Positions 18,844 through 26,844 of a stretch of 64,000 nucleotides of DNA are shown in pieces. Below the pieces are notes generated by a model. It did not search any database, had not been told where the DNA came from, and saw nothing but the letters and a program-made list of their open reading frames with translations. The DNA is from Micromonospora sp. NBC_00389 (GTDB taxonomy: Bacteria > Actinomycetota > Actinomycetes > Mycobacteriales > Micromonosporaceae): the NCBI RefSeq assembly GCF_036059255.1, contig NZ_CP107947.1, positions 6,820,001 to 6,884,000 on the forward strand. Direction: 5' to 3'. The position numbers were made by a program, and so were the translations under genes. The first letter of the stretch is position 1, and the number at the start of each line of letters is the position of its first letter.

Positions 18844-20778
18844 TCAGAGGACGAGATCTCGTGGGTGGATGATCTCCTTGGCGATGAGTCCTTCAAGTCG
18901 CGCGAGTGGGTCGGCGTCACTGAGGGCGCCAAAGGAAAGTTTGGTGACGTCCTCGATGCGGGCGATGGGCACCTGGTAGGTCCGGTAGGCACCGTAGGAA
19001 AACGCTTCGGGAACCAGCTTCAAGCCGCGGATCAGGTCTTCCTGACTGAGCATGTATGCGGTGGCCGAGAGTTCGCCGGTCTCCTTGACCATCACAACGA
19101 CCTTCCAGAACTGGCGAGGCAATTGCACGCCCCGATACTCGTCGTCGTCGTCGGCAAGGACCGGACCAGTGAAGACAGTGACCTTCAGGTCGCGATTGTC
19201 CGCGTTCTCGAGGATGTAGTCCTCGAGGCCCGCCCAGGTCGTCTGGTTCTGGTTGAAATCCTCATGTTGAGGGCTGCAGTTGGTGAAGTGGAAGGTGTCA
19301 TCGTTCGCGGCTTTGGCGGCCGTGCGCGGCACGCCCCATGCGGGGTCGAGCCGGCGGACGAGGTGACCACGGTCAAGCGGGTTGGCGGCGTACACCTCTT
19401 CCCCGGTCTGCTCGTCCTCGGGCACCCGTGGGTCGAAGGACCAGCGATCTGATTCACGGCGCAGCCGGACACTGGAGTTGCCGTCAATGTTGACGGCGGT
19501 GAAGAATGCCAGCCGCCGTTGCTTGTTGAGCACAATGCTGAAGTGGTGGTATGGCAGCACATAGCAGTGGTCGCCGGTAGCCATGCGGTTGACCGCTGCC
19601 AGGGGCACCTGGTCGGCGTGGAGGGCTGGCAGCGGCACGGGACACCCTTCGGCGAGGAAATCCGGGGCGTAGCCCTTGCGGTCGGCGTAACGCGGGTCGA
19701 TCGTGATCGCCTCCCGCCGGCCTGAAACACGCACCTCACGATTGATCGGGCCCCCGCTCAGGCGGGCGCCGAGTGGTAACGCTGGCGCCGCCGCCAGCCC
19801 ACCGGCCGGCCCGGGCGCCTGCTGCGTCGACCCGATGGAAGGCAGGGTGACCCCGTCGGCGAAGACCCGGTCCAGCAGCGGCTGCTGCGCCGGGGGCAGC
19901 GATCGGTCTCGTAGAAAGGCCAGCAGCCGGCTGACTCGGACTCCTTCGTTCACGATCCCGCCAAGTTCGCTGCTGTCCGGCACCGGAACACTGGCATGAT
20001 GCAGCGCGACGAACTCCCACTGGTCGTTGAAGACAGGCGAGCCGGACGATCCGGGTTCGGTGTCCGTCTCGTAGTGCAGGAAGCTGTCGACCAGGTCCAC
20101 GACCCGGTTTTCCCGCAGCGCGACCTGCTTCTTCTCCCCCCGTGGATGCTGCACGATGCTCACGAAGTCGCCGACGATGGCCTTGCCCTCCGACTCGATG
20201 AGCCGGTTGAACCCGAACCGGCTCAGCTCTGCCGGGGTCCCCTTCACTGAGACGAGCGCGAAGTCCAGCTCGGCATCTGCGAGGAAGAACCGTTCCGGGT
20301 CCAGTGTGAACCCCTGCAACGGCAGTGGGCGGCCGTCGGGGCCGTCCTGGTAGTCAAATTCGACGCTGCTCCGTTCGGCCACCTGCTCGTCCGGCAGAAC
20401 GTGGTGGTTGGTCAGCAATAGTTCGGGAGTGACCATCGACCCGGTGCCGTAGCCGACAAGCCGGCCCCGCTCGTCACGAATATTTACGCGGCCCACCCCG
20501 CGTGCGGCGACGACCCCGCCGTCGAGATAGTCCACCCCGAGAAGATCGTTGGTTTGGATGATGCGTTCGAGGATGGCGCCTGCCGCCGCCACCGCGGCCG
20601 GCTCACCTGCCCTGATCGCGGTGGGGCTGACGGGTCGCACGTCCGGGTAGTGGCGGCTCAGCCGGTCGATACGTGTCGCCACCCGGTCCGGCTCATCCGC
20701 TCGGGCGATCCCGCCGGGCAGGCGCAGTGTGTCGATCTTTTCCCTTCGCTGAACGACCCTGCTGGCCACTCGCGCCAT
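18844..20778 (-). CDS. Trypsin-like protease fused to EndoG-type DNA/RNA nuclease
   Basis: A 644-residue two-domain protein. The ATG at 20778 is preceded by CAGGA eight bases upstream; the frame also opens earlier, to 20907. Residues about 100-300 form a V8/trypsin-like serine protease: His in LLTNHHVLP, Asp in DAELDFALVSV, Ser in TEPGSSGSPVFN (about residue 245). A linker of about 80 residues leads to a DNA/RNA non-specific (EndoG/NUC1) nuclease domain with the ββα-metal motif NPLDRGHLVRR (His472) and the metal-binding Asn region in FTNCSPQHEDFNQNQTTW. No signal peptide is seen, so it should act in the cytoplasm. A plausible model is a nuclease controlled by proteolysis, a toxin or immune effector. 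It is the last gene of a minus-strand cluster with a small membrane protein. Confidence 0.85.
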   Translation of the reverse strand: MARVASRVVQRREKIDTLRLPGGIARADEPDRVATRIDRLSRHYPDVRPVSPTAIRAGEPAAVAAAGAILERIIQTNDLLGVDYLDGGVVAARGVGRVNIRDERGRLVGYGTGSMVTPELLLTNHHVLPDEQVAERSSVEFDYQDGPDGRPLPLQGFTLDPERFFLADAELDFALVSVKGTPAELSRFGFNRLIESEGKAIVGDFVSIVQHPRGEKKQVALRENRVVDLVDSFLHYETDTEPGSSGSPVFNDQWEFVALHHASVPVPDSSELGGIVNEGVRVSRLLAFLRDRSLPPAQQPLLDRVFADGVTLPSIGSTQQAPGPAGGLAAAPALPLGARLSGGPINREVRVSGRREAITIDPRYADRKGYAPDFLAEGCPVPLPALHADQVPLAAVNRMATGDHCYVLPYHHFSIVLNKQRRLAFFTAVNIDGNSSVRLRRESDRWSFDPRVPEDEQTGEEVYAANPLDRGHLVRRLDPAWGVPRTAAKAANDDTFHFTNCSPQHEDFNQNQTTWAGLEDYILENADNRDLKVTVFTGPVLADDDDEYRGVQLPRQFWKVVVMVKETGELSATAYMLSQEDLIRGLKLVPEAFSYGAYRTYQVPIARIEDVTKLSFGALSDADPLARLEGLIAKEIIHPRDLVL

Positions 20779-20950
20779 GGCTGAATCCTGTTGCTTGGAA
20801 CGCCTGACTTCCGGATCCACTACGCTCTCCCGTTTTCCATCGCTGTTGAAACGACGCCAGCAGGCGGCCGGCCAACACCCTCCGCGGCCTTGAGCACTGG
20901 CTTCCACCAGCCCTTCAGCACACGATCACGATCGTGCAGTGCCGCGCTAA

Positions 20951-21298
20951 TCAATCTCGCCTTGCAGAGATCGAACTTTGGGCTGTATTCGTGGCCGCCC
21001 GGATGCCGAAATAGGCGGTCGTGATGGACCCGATAGCGGTAAAGGCACTGGTGAGTATTGCGACGGCTTGACCGTTTGCCGAACTCGAATCCAACACAAC
21101 TAGACCAACGATTGCCGCTGCAGCTATGACGGCATCACCCATGACCACCACGAGCAGCCCAGTTATCGCCCGCGCCCGCTGAACGCCATCGCTGGTCTCT
21201 GCCAAATTCCGCTGAGCAACCTCCTCGGGTTGATCTCCAGGTGAAGTCGACGGTTGATCATTCTGTTGATTCGGCGGTTGAGCCGAGCTTTCAGTCAT
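20951..21298 (-). CDS. Small two-pass membrane protein
   Basis: A 115-residue protein with a polar Gln/Pro/Ser-rich N-terminal tail (about 45 residues) and two hydrophobic segments, AITGLLVVVMGDAVIAAAAIVGLVVL and AVAILTSAFTAIGSITTAYFGI, then a short basic end. It has a holin-like hairpin topology but matches no family I can name. Its ATG overlaps the stop of a short upstream frame by four bases (ATGA), suggesting translational coupling. The trypsin-nuclease gene starts 172 bp downstream on the same strand, so the two are probably cotranscribed; the membrane protein might anchor or regulate the nuclease. Confidence 0.65.
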   Translation of the reverse strand: MTESSAQPPNQQNDQPSTSPGDQPEEVAQRNLAETSDGVQRARAITGLLVVVMGDAVIAAAAIVGLVVLDSSSANGQAVAILTSAFTAIGSITTAYFGIRAATNTAQSSISARRD

Positions 21299-21456
21299 GG
21301 CACCTCCGAGCCTTCCGCCTCCGCAACCTCCGCAACCTCCGCAAAGGTGGCGCCCCCTACCTTGATGGTCGCCACAAACGTGACCTCAACCTCTGGTCCC
21401 AACTCCTGACAAGTCTTCTCAGTGCCGCATATGGTTTGGGCTTCGCCGGCCGACAA
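21295..21456 (-). CDS. Short frame, possible trypsin-co-occurring (Trypco2-like) peptide
   Basis: This frame ends in TGA that overlaps the ATG of the membrane protein by four bases. It encodes an acidic peptide containing QELGPEVEVTFVATIKVGG followed by AEVAEVAEAEGSEVP. The ELGPxEVEVTF core resembles the central strands of trypsin-co-occurring domain 2 proteins, found beside trypsin-like effectors, which would fit the neighbouring trypsin-nuclease. Against this: only a weak TTG start without a ribosome binding site is available, an upstream in-frame TGA blocks a longer N-terminus, and the end is built from a 9-base tandem repeat. It may be a decayed remnant. Confidence 0.3.
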   Translation of the reverse strand: MSAGEAQTICGTEKTCQELGPEVEVTFVATIKVGGATFAEVAEVAEAEGSEVP

Positions 21457-21657
21457 GTCTGCGGCGTCAGCCGCTGGCTCGGCAGCTTTCGCGGAGAGGT
21501 CGGCAGCGTCGGCCGCGCGCTCGGAGTCTAGTACGGACGCCTCGCCGGTGGCCGCCGAGATTCAGCAGCTACTGCCCTTCATGCCCTCAAACCACAAAGC
21601 AGTAGGCCGAAGACAAGCCCCAGAACTCTGGTGCCGACTCGAACCTTGCCTTGCGTA

Positions 21658-22983
21658 TTAGCCCAGTTGGCTTATCAATACGCCGGCTTCGCCGAAGCCC
21701 ACGATTTCCGCCCTGCCGTCGCCGTTCGTGTCAGCCACGAAGCGGGGGTGTTTGTCCGTCCGCCAGCCACCGGCCGAATAGCCGAAGTCGTCGACCACCT
21801 TGCGCGGCTGCTCGAACTGGCCGTTGCCCTGGGATCGAGCTACCCAGACCCCGCCGTCACCGCAGCCGACGATGTCGGCCGTGCCGTCGCCGGTCGTGTC
21901 AGCCAGGAACCGCGGGTGCCTGTCCACCCGCCAGCCCTGCGCGGTGCAGAAATCGATCAGCGACGGTATCGGCGCGCTGAAGGTCCCGTCGCCCTGCGCC
22001 AGCGAGACCCAGACCTTGTCGCCGGCGAAGCCGACCAAGTCGGCCCTGCCGTCGCCGGTGATGTCGGCCATGAGCCGTGGGTTGCTCTCCATCCGCCAGC
22101 TACCCGCACCCGCCGAATAGCCGAAGTTGTCCCCCACCTTCCGCGGCTGCTCGAACTGGCCGTTGCCCTGGGATCGAGCTACCCACACCCCGTCCTCGCC
22201 GCAGCCGACGATGTCGGCCGTGCCGTCGCCGGTCGTGTCAGCCAGGAACCGCGGGTGCCTGTCCACCCGCCAGCCCTGCGCGGTGCAGAAATCGATCAGC
22301 GACGGTATCGGCGCGCTGAAGGTCCCGTCGCCCTGCGCCAGCGAGACCCAGACCTTGTCGCCGGCGAAGCCGACCAAGTCGGCCCTGCCGTCGCCGGTGA
22401 TGTCGGCCATGAGCCGTGGGTTGCTCTCCATCCGCCAGCTACCCGCACCCGCCGAATAGCCGAAGTTGTCCCCCACCTTCCGCGGCTGCTCGAACTGGCC
22501 GTTGCCCTGGGATCGAGCTACCCACACCCCGTCCTCGCCGCAGCCGACGATGTCGGCCGTGCCGTCGCCGGTCGTGTCAGCCAGGAACCGCGGGTGCCTG
22601 TCCACCCGCCAGCCCTGGCTGAAACAAAAGGCCTGCAACGCCACGTTCGCTGCGGAGTAGCTGCCGTCGCCCTGCGCCAGCGAGACCCAGACTTTTCCTT
22701 CGCCGAAGCCGACCACGTCGGCCCTGCCGTCGCCGGTGATGTCGGCCATCAGCCGCAGGTGCTTGTCCACCCGCCAACTACCAGCCGAATAGCCGAAACC
22801 CTTCACGGCCAATCGGATGTTGCTTGTCACAACACGCTCCAACATCAGTCCGGGACTGTCCGGATTGCCGGTTCTCTGTTCCGTGGGAGAAGCCACCGCA
22901 CATGTCTGGCGGCTACGTCCGGCGGCGGTGCCAGGTCCGTAGCCACTGTCCGCCTTACGGGCCGTTTCGAACTCAGCGGTCAT
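21658..22983 (-). CDS. FG-GAP/VCBS repeat protein
   Basis: A 441-residue protein made mostly of repeats of the form GWRVDRHPRFLADTTGDG followed by TADIVGCGEDGVWVARSQGNG, alternating with a second type (RLMADITGDGRADLVGFAGDKVWVSLAQGDG). Each has the DxTGDGxAD calcium-loop pattern of FG-GAP/integrin-like propeller blades; about seven blades are visible. The ATG at 22983 is supported by GGGAGG four bases upstream. There is no clear signal peptide. The pattern is like the VCBS blades in the TcB part of the Tc toxin 17 kb away. It might bind carbohydrate or protein ligands; no enzymatic motif is seen. It lies upstream of the membrane protein and trypsin-nuclease on the same strand. Two of its repeat units are near-identical at DNA level. 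Confidence 0.75.
   Translation of the reverse strand: MTAEFETARKADSGYGPGTAAGRSRQTCAVASPTEQRTGNPDSPGLMLERVVTSNIRLAVKGFGYSAGSWRVDKHLRLMADITGDGRADVVGFGEGKVWVSLAQGDGSYSAANVALQAFCFSQGWRVDRHPRFLADTTGDGTADIVGCGEDGVWVARSQGNGQFEQPRKVGDNFGYSAGAGSWRMESNPRLMADITGDGRADLVGFAGDKVWVSLAQGDGTFSAPIPSLIDFCTAQGWRVDRHPRFLADTTGDGTADIVGCGEDGVWVARSQGNGQFEQPRKVGDNFGYSAGAGSWRMESNPRLMADITGDGRADLVGFAGDKVWVSLAQGDGTFSAPIPSLIDFCTAQGWRVDRHPRFLADTTGDGTADIVGCGDGGVWVARSQGNGQFEQPRKVVDDFGYSAGGWRTDKHPRFVADTNGDGRAEIVGFGEAGVLISQLG
21860..22616 (-). repeat. 339-bp near-perfect tandem repeat inside the FG-GAP gene
   Basis: A 339-bp unit (113 codons, two blades) is present about 2.2 times: the sequence beginning gcagccgacgatgtcggcc recurs at steps of 339 bases (21861, 22200, 22539). 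I find no differences in the full units. The identity indicates very recent duplication, and unit number may vary between cells or strains. Confidence 0.85.
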
Positions 22984-23218
22984 CCCGCCTCCCGCATCGC
23001 CATGCTATGTCGGCCGTCCGCTCGTCGTGCCATTACGTCAATTCGCCTTGATTACTCGGCCTTCTCGCGGATGCTCAGGGCGTTCACGAGGTGGTCCGCC
23101 TCACCGGTTGCTGAAGTCTGGCGCCACCGCACCACGCACCCTCAGTGTCGGTTGACTCGAGCCCAGCCTGGCGCAGCCGGCGCCAGCGTCCGTTGATGAG
23201 GGCCGGCCGCGACGAGCT

Positions 23219-23476
23219 GTGAGAGCTAATCCTCCAACGGTGACAAGATCAGCACCCCGCCGTCTGGTACTGGACAGCGGGATCGGCACCGCCAACACCG
23301 CAACCCTCGTACGCTTGGCGGAGTTGCTCACCGATACCCGTATCGTGCCGGTCGGCCTTGACCTGGGGCGCGGCAGTGCGCGTGAGGACCTGGCTTCAAC
23401 TAGCTCGCCCGGGAGCGATTCCAGCCGACCCTCGGCACCCACCCGGATGTCGAGGGTGAGGCCGAAAAGTCGGTGA
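23219..23476 (+). pseudogene. Remnant of a second NACHT ATPase
   Basis: The frame reads SGIGTANTATLVRLAELLTD and then TRIVPVGLDLGRGS. This aligns with the P-loop region of the intact NACHT protein at 10.5 kb (GGIGTGKTATLVRLAEMLMD, SGVVPVGIDL). The Walker A Lys is gone (GTGKT has become GTANT). After about residue 55 the match continues only in a shifted frame (FQPTLGTHPDVEGEAEKS versus EQFQKTIDSQLHAAGEADK). It is a decayed paralogue, not a fragment of the present copy, because substitutions are spread along it. Confidence 0.65.
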
Positions 23477-23542
23477 GGAGTTCCACTGATCCCGTAGGCA
23501 ACAGCTCGGCGTCATGAAGCGATCGTGAAGGAGACGCGGCCG

Positions 23543-25255
23543 ATGCCCGACAACGGTTTGACGAAGTTTTCCCTGCACCGCACCGACGAAGCCCAGGTCC
23601 CCACGCTTTCGGAGATCGATGGGGAGTTGGAACGCGCCGACCACGTCCGCGGGCTGACCTTCGAACCCGCGACCCTCGATCCCGAGACTGTCGCCCGGCG
23701 CTACCTCAATCAGATGATCGCCAGTCCAGCGGTGCCTGCGCTTACCGCAGGGGGCCGGGAAGGACCGGCGACCGAGTACCGGATCATCGGCACCGAGACC
23801 GCTCCGCTGACCAACACAACCATCGTCAAATTTTCCCAACACCGCTACCGGATCCCCGTCTACGGTTCACTGATCACCGTCGAACTGGACACTGACAACT
23901 CCTTTCTGTCCATCAACTCCGCCCTTGGTGATCCAGACCGGGTCGATCCAGTCGCTGCAATTTCTCCAGCTCAAGCCGTGGACGTCATCCGCGACGACGC
24001 GGGTGACGAAGCCCTGCCACTGGCGGAGATGCCGCGTCTCTACTTCTACTTCGACAATCGCACCGAGCCACACCGATGGCGGCTCGTCTACATCGCCAAG
24101 GACGTGCTCAGGCGGACAAACGCCAACGGCAACGCCCGCACGGGCGAGACAAGTGCGGCCCTACCAGAACTGGTCGACTACATAATCGACGCCCACTCTG
24201 GTGAACTGGTGGCCCGACCCACTCGGACCCAGACGGTGACGTGGACAGCCGCCGACGGGGACGGCGTCGACGGCCTCGGGCACACCCGGCACTTGCGCCT
24301 GGAGCACGACGGCAACGGCAATCTCCGGCTGAGGGACACCGGACGGAACGTCCACACATACAACTTTCGCTTCAAGGACGTCGTACACCAGGAAGGAGCC
24401 CTGCCTGGCGACCTCGCCGCAAACCCGCCTGACCCGTGGGACCCTGGGGCCGTCAGCGCCCACGCCAACGCGGCTGAGGTCGCCGACTTTCTGCTGAACA
24501 CTCTGCGACGCAACGGCCTCGACGGCCAGGGAGGACCCTTCATCTCCAGCGTCAACTGCACGTACCTCAACCCCGACCCAGCCAACAGAGAGTGGCGGAA
24601 CGCGGCCTGGATCGGCACCCAGATGATCTACGGCCAACGCGCCGTCGGCGGCAGCCTGCAGTCCTACGCCGTCGCCACGGACGTCGTCGCCCACGAGATC
24701 ACCCACGGGCTCACCGATCGGACCGCCCGGCTGGAGTACGAGACCGAATCCGGAGCGCTAAACGAGTCGTACTCTGACATCTTCGGCATCATCATCTCCA
24801 ATTTTCCCTGCCATGACGTCAATCAGTGGAACTGGGAGATGGGTGAGGACCTGGATGCCAGTGGCGTGCCCCTCAGGGACATGAGCGATCCCACCAAACG
24901 GGGGCAGCCCGCGCACATGAACGACTTCAAGAGGCTGAGGTCCGGAGAGGATCCTGCCAACCGCAACGACTGGGGCTACGTGCACCGCAACAGCGGCATC
25001 CACAACAAGGCCGCCTTCAACCTGCTTACGGCAAAGACCGCAACGGACGACCAGACTTTCAGGGTTGAGGAGGCCGCGTCGCTCTTCTACCTCGCGCTGA
25101 CAAATCATTTGTCGCGCAGATCCGGCTTCAGCGACAGCCGCCGAGGGATCGACCTTGCCGCAAGGACGCTCTTCCGCAACGAACCACCCGAGACCCTCAA
25201 CGAGAAGCTGGCCGCCATCGCCAAATCGTTCGACGACGTGGGGATTGCAACCTGA
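23543..25255 (+). CDS. M4 (thermolysin-family) metallopeptidase without signal peptide
   Basis: A 570-residue protein; the ATG at 23543 follows AAGGAG with a nine-base spacer. Residues about 1-210 resemble the FTP/PepSY-type propeptide region (YRIPVYGSLITVELDTDN, LPELVDYIIDAHSGELV). The catalytic domain has the zinc motif HEITHG (about residues 384-389), the third zinc ligand Glu in GALNESYSDIFG, and the acid/base His in YVHRNSGIHNKAAF. M4 enzymes are usually secreted with a signal peptide. Here the N-terminus is polar (MPDNGLTKFSLHR), so the protein stays in the cytosol or leaves by another route. Cytosolic M4 proteins near toxin loci can be delivered effectors, which is only a hypothesis here. 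Neighbours are a NACHT remnant upstream and an ISAs1 insertion 48 bp downstream of its stop. Confidence 0.9.
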   Translation: MPDNGLTKFSLHRTDEAQVPTLSEIDGELERADHVRGLTFEPATLDPETVARRYLNQMIASPAVPALTAGGREGPATEYRIIGTETAPLTNTTIVKFSQHRYRIPVYGSLITVELDTDNSFLSINSALGDPDRVDPVAAISPAQAVDVIRDDAGDEALPLAEMPRLYFYFDNRTEPHRWRLVYIAKDVLRRTNANGNARTGETSAALPELVDYIIDAHSGELVARPTRTQTVTWTAADGDGVDGLGHTRHLRLEHDGNGNLRLRDTGRNVHTYNFRFKDVVHQEGALPGDLAANPPDPWDPGAVSAHANAAEVADFLLNTLRRNGLDGQGGPFISSVNCTYLNPDPANREWRNAAWIGTQMIYGQRAVGGSLQSYAVATDVVAHEITHGLTDRTARLEYETESGALNESYSDIFGIIISNFPCHDVNQWNWEMGEDLDASGVPLRDMSDPTKRGQPAHMNDFKRLRSGEDPANRNDWGYVHRNSGIHNKAAFNLLTAKTATDDQTFRVEEAASLFYLALTNHLSRRSGFSDSRRGIDLAARTLFRNEPPETLNEKLAAIAKSFDDVGIAT

Positions 25256-25303
25256 ACGGGCCAGTGCGGTGTCCACCAACGTTGATCGAGGTACCCGCGG
25301 GGA

Positions 25304-26669
25304 CAGGGCTCCGGCAAGGTAGCGATATGACCGGTCTGGCCGTTTGAGTGCAGACGCTCCTGATCATCACGGTATGAGGACAGGCGCGGCCTTTCGATGA
25401 TCATCCAGGTGTCGAAGCTGGGAAGATCAAAGAGGACCGCGCCCGTTGGGAACATCATCGCTGATTGACGTGTTGGCCGTGCACGCGGACCGCTTGGACG
25501 AGCCGTTGACAGGCGGCCGGACGAGCTTGGTCACGGCGTTGAGGCAGGTGCCGGACCGGCGAGACCCTCGCGGTGTCGTCCATGCGCTGCCCGGGGTCCT
25601 GGCCGCCGCGGTCGCGGCGGTGTTGACCGGCGCCCGGTCCGCGGCGGCCGTCGCCGAATGGGCCGGCGACGTCCCGCAGCAGGTCCTCGCCGAGTTGGGC
25701 GTGTTCCGAGACCCGCTCACCGGGGTGTATCGGGCGCCGGACGAGTCCACATTCCGGCGGATCCTGGCTGGCGTCGACGCCGACGCCCTGGACGACGCGG
25801 TCGGCCGGTGGCTCATCGCCTCCGGGCCGGCGGCAGGAACCCCGACCGGGCGGCGTGTGTACAGCGTGGACGGCAAAACCCTGCGGGGCAGCGGACCGGC
25901 CGGAGCGCAGGTGCACCTGCTGGCCGTGCTGGACCAACGCACCGGGGCGGTCCTCGCCCAAGTCGACGTGGCCGGCAAGACCAATGAGATCACCCGCTTC
26001 CAGCCGCTGCTGGCCGCCCTCGACCTGAGCGCGGCGCTCGTCACCGCTGATGCGTTACACACCCAACGCGAGCATGCCCGCTGGCTCGCCGAGACCAAGC
26101 ACGCCGGCTACCTGTTCACCGTGAAGAAGAACCAGCCGCGTCTGTATCGGCAGCTCAAAGCCCTGCCCTGGACGAAGGTCCCGGTCCAAGACGAGACCGG
26201 CGAACGCGGCCACGGCCGCTACGACATCCGCCGTCTACAAGCGGTCACCTGCACCGGGCCGCTCGCCCTGGACTTCCCACACGCCGTCCAAGCCCTGCGG
26301 ATCCGCCGCCGCCGACTCAACCTGAGCACCGGCCGCTGGTCCACCGTCACCGTCTACGCCATCACCAACCTGACCGCCGCCCAGGCCAACCCCGCCGACC
26401 TGGCCGACGGGCTACGCGGACACTGGGCCATCGAAACCCTGCACCACATCCGCGACACCACCTACGGCGAAGACGCCAGCCGCCTGCGCACCCGCAACGC
26501 ACCCCGCGCAATGGCCACCCTGCGCAACACCGCGATCAGCCTGCTCCGCCTCGCCGGCATCACCACCATCGCCCAAGCCCTCCGCCGCAACAGCCGAAAC
26601 CCCTACCGACCGCTACAACTCCTCGGACTCACCTGAAGTCCGGCATATGACTACCTTGCCGGAGCCCTG
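25304..26669 (+). mobile_element. ISAs1-family insertion sequence, copy 1 (1366 bp)
   Basis: Ends are perfect inverted repeats beginning CAGGGCTCCGGCAAGGTA. The element is flanked by a 10-bp target duplication, CCCGCGGGGA (25294-25303 and 26670-26679), so both edges are certain. It carries one transposase gene. A copy of the same length lies inverted at 47754-49119. It inserted between the M4 peptidase gene and the end of the propeller gene without breaking either. Confidence 0.95.
25446..26636 (+). CDS. ISAs1-family transposase, copy 1
   Basis: A 396-residue transposase with the ISAs1 layout: an N-terminal DDE_Tnp_1-associated domain ([35 protein letters not shown]) and a catalytic domain with [12 protein letters not shown] (first Asp), [17 protein letters not shown] (second Asp) and [18 protein letters not shown] (Glu). 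The DDE residues are all present and no frame interruption is seen, so it should be functional. The start is probably the TTG at 25446. The protein is identical to that of the copy at 47.8-49.0 kb. Confidence 0.93.
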   Translation: MGTSSLIDVLAVHADRLDEPLTGGRTSLVTALRQVPDRRDPRGVVHALPGVLAAAVAAVLTGARSAAAVAEWAGDVPQQVLAELGVFRDPLTGVYRAPDESTFRRILAGVDADALDDAVGRWLIASGPAAGTPTGRRVYSVDGKTLRGSGPAGAQVHLLAVLDQRTGAVLAQVDVAGKTNEITRFQPLLAALDLSAALVTADALHTQREHARWLAETKHAGYLFTVKKNQPRLYRQLKALPWTKVPVQDETGERGHGRYDIRRLQAVTCTGPLALDFPHAVQALRIRRRRLNLSTGRWSTVTVYAITNLTAAQANPADLADGLRGHWAIETLHHIRDTTYGEDASRLRTRNAPRAMATLRNTAISLLRLAGITTIAQALRRNSRNPYRPLQLLGLT

Positions 26670-26844
26670 CCCGCGGGGAGTGTATTGGACGGGTCGTTGC
26701 GGACTCCGGGGGCAGCGGCGGCGCGAGGATCAGTTGGCCTGCAGAGGGGGGCCATCTCTCTTGACTATGCCGTCGCCCACTCGCCAGCCGGCTGAGCTCA
26801 AGTGACATCAGACAGGCTCCCACCCTTGGCCGGCGCCAGGCGGT

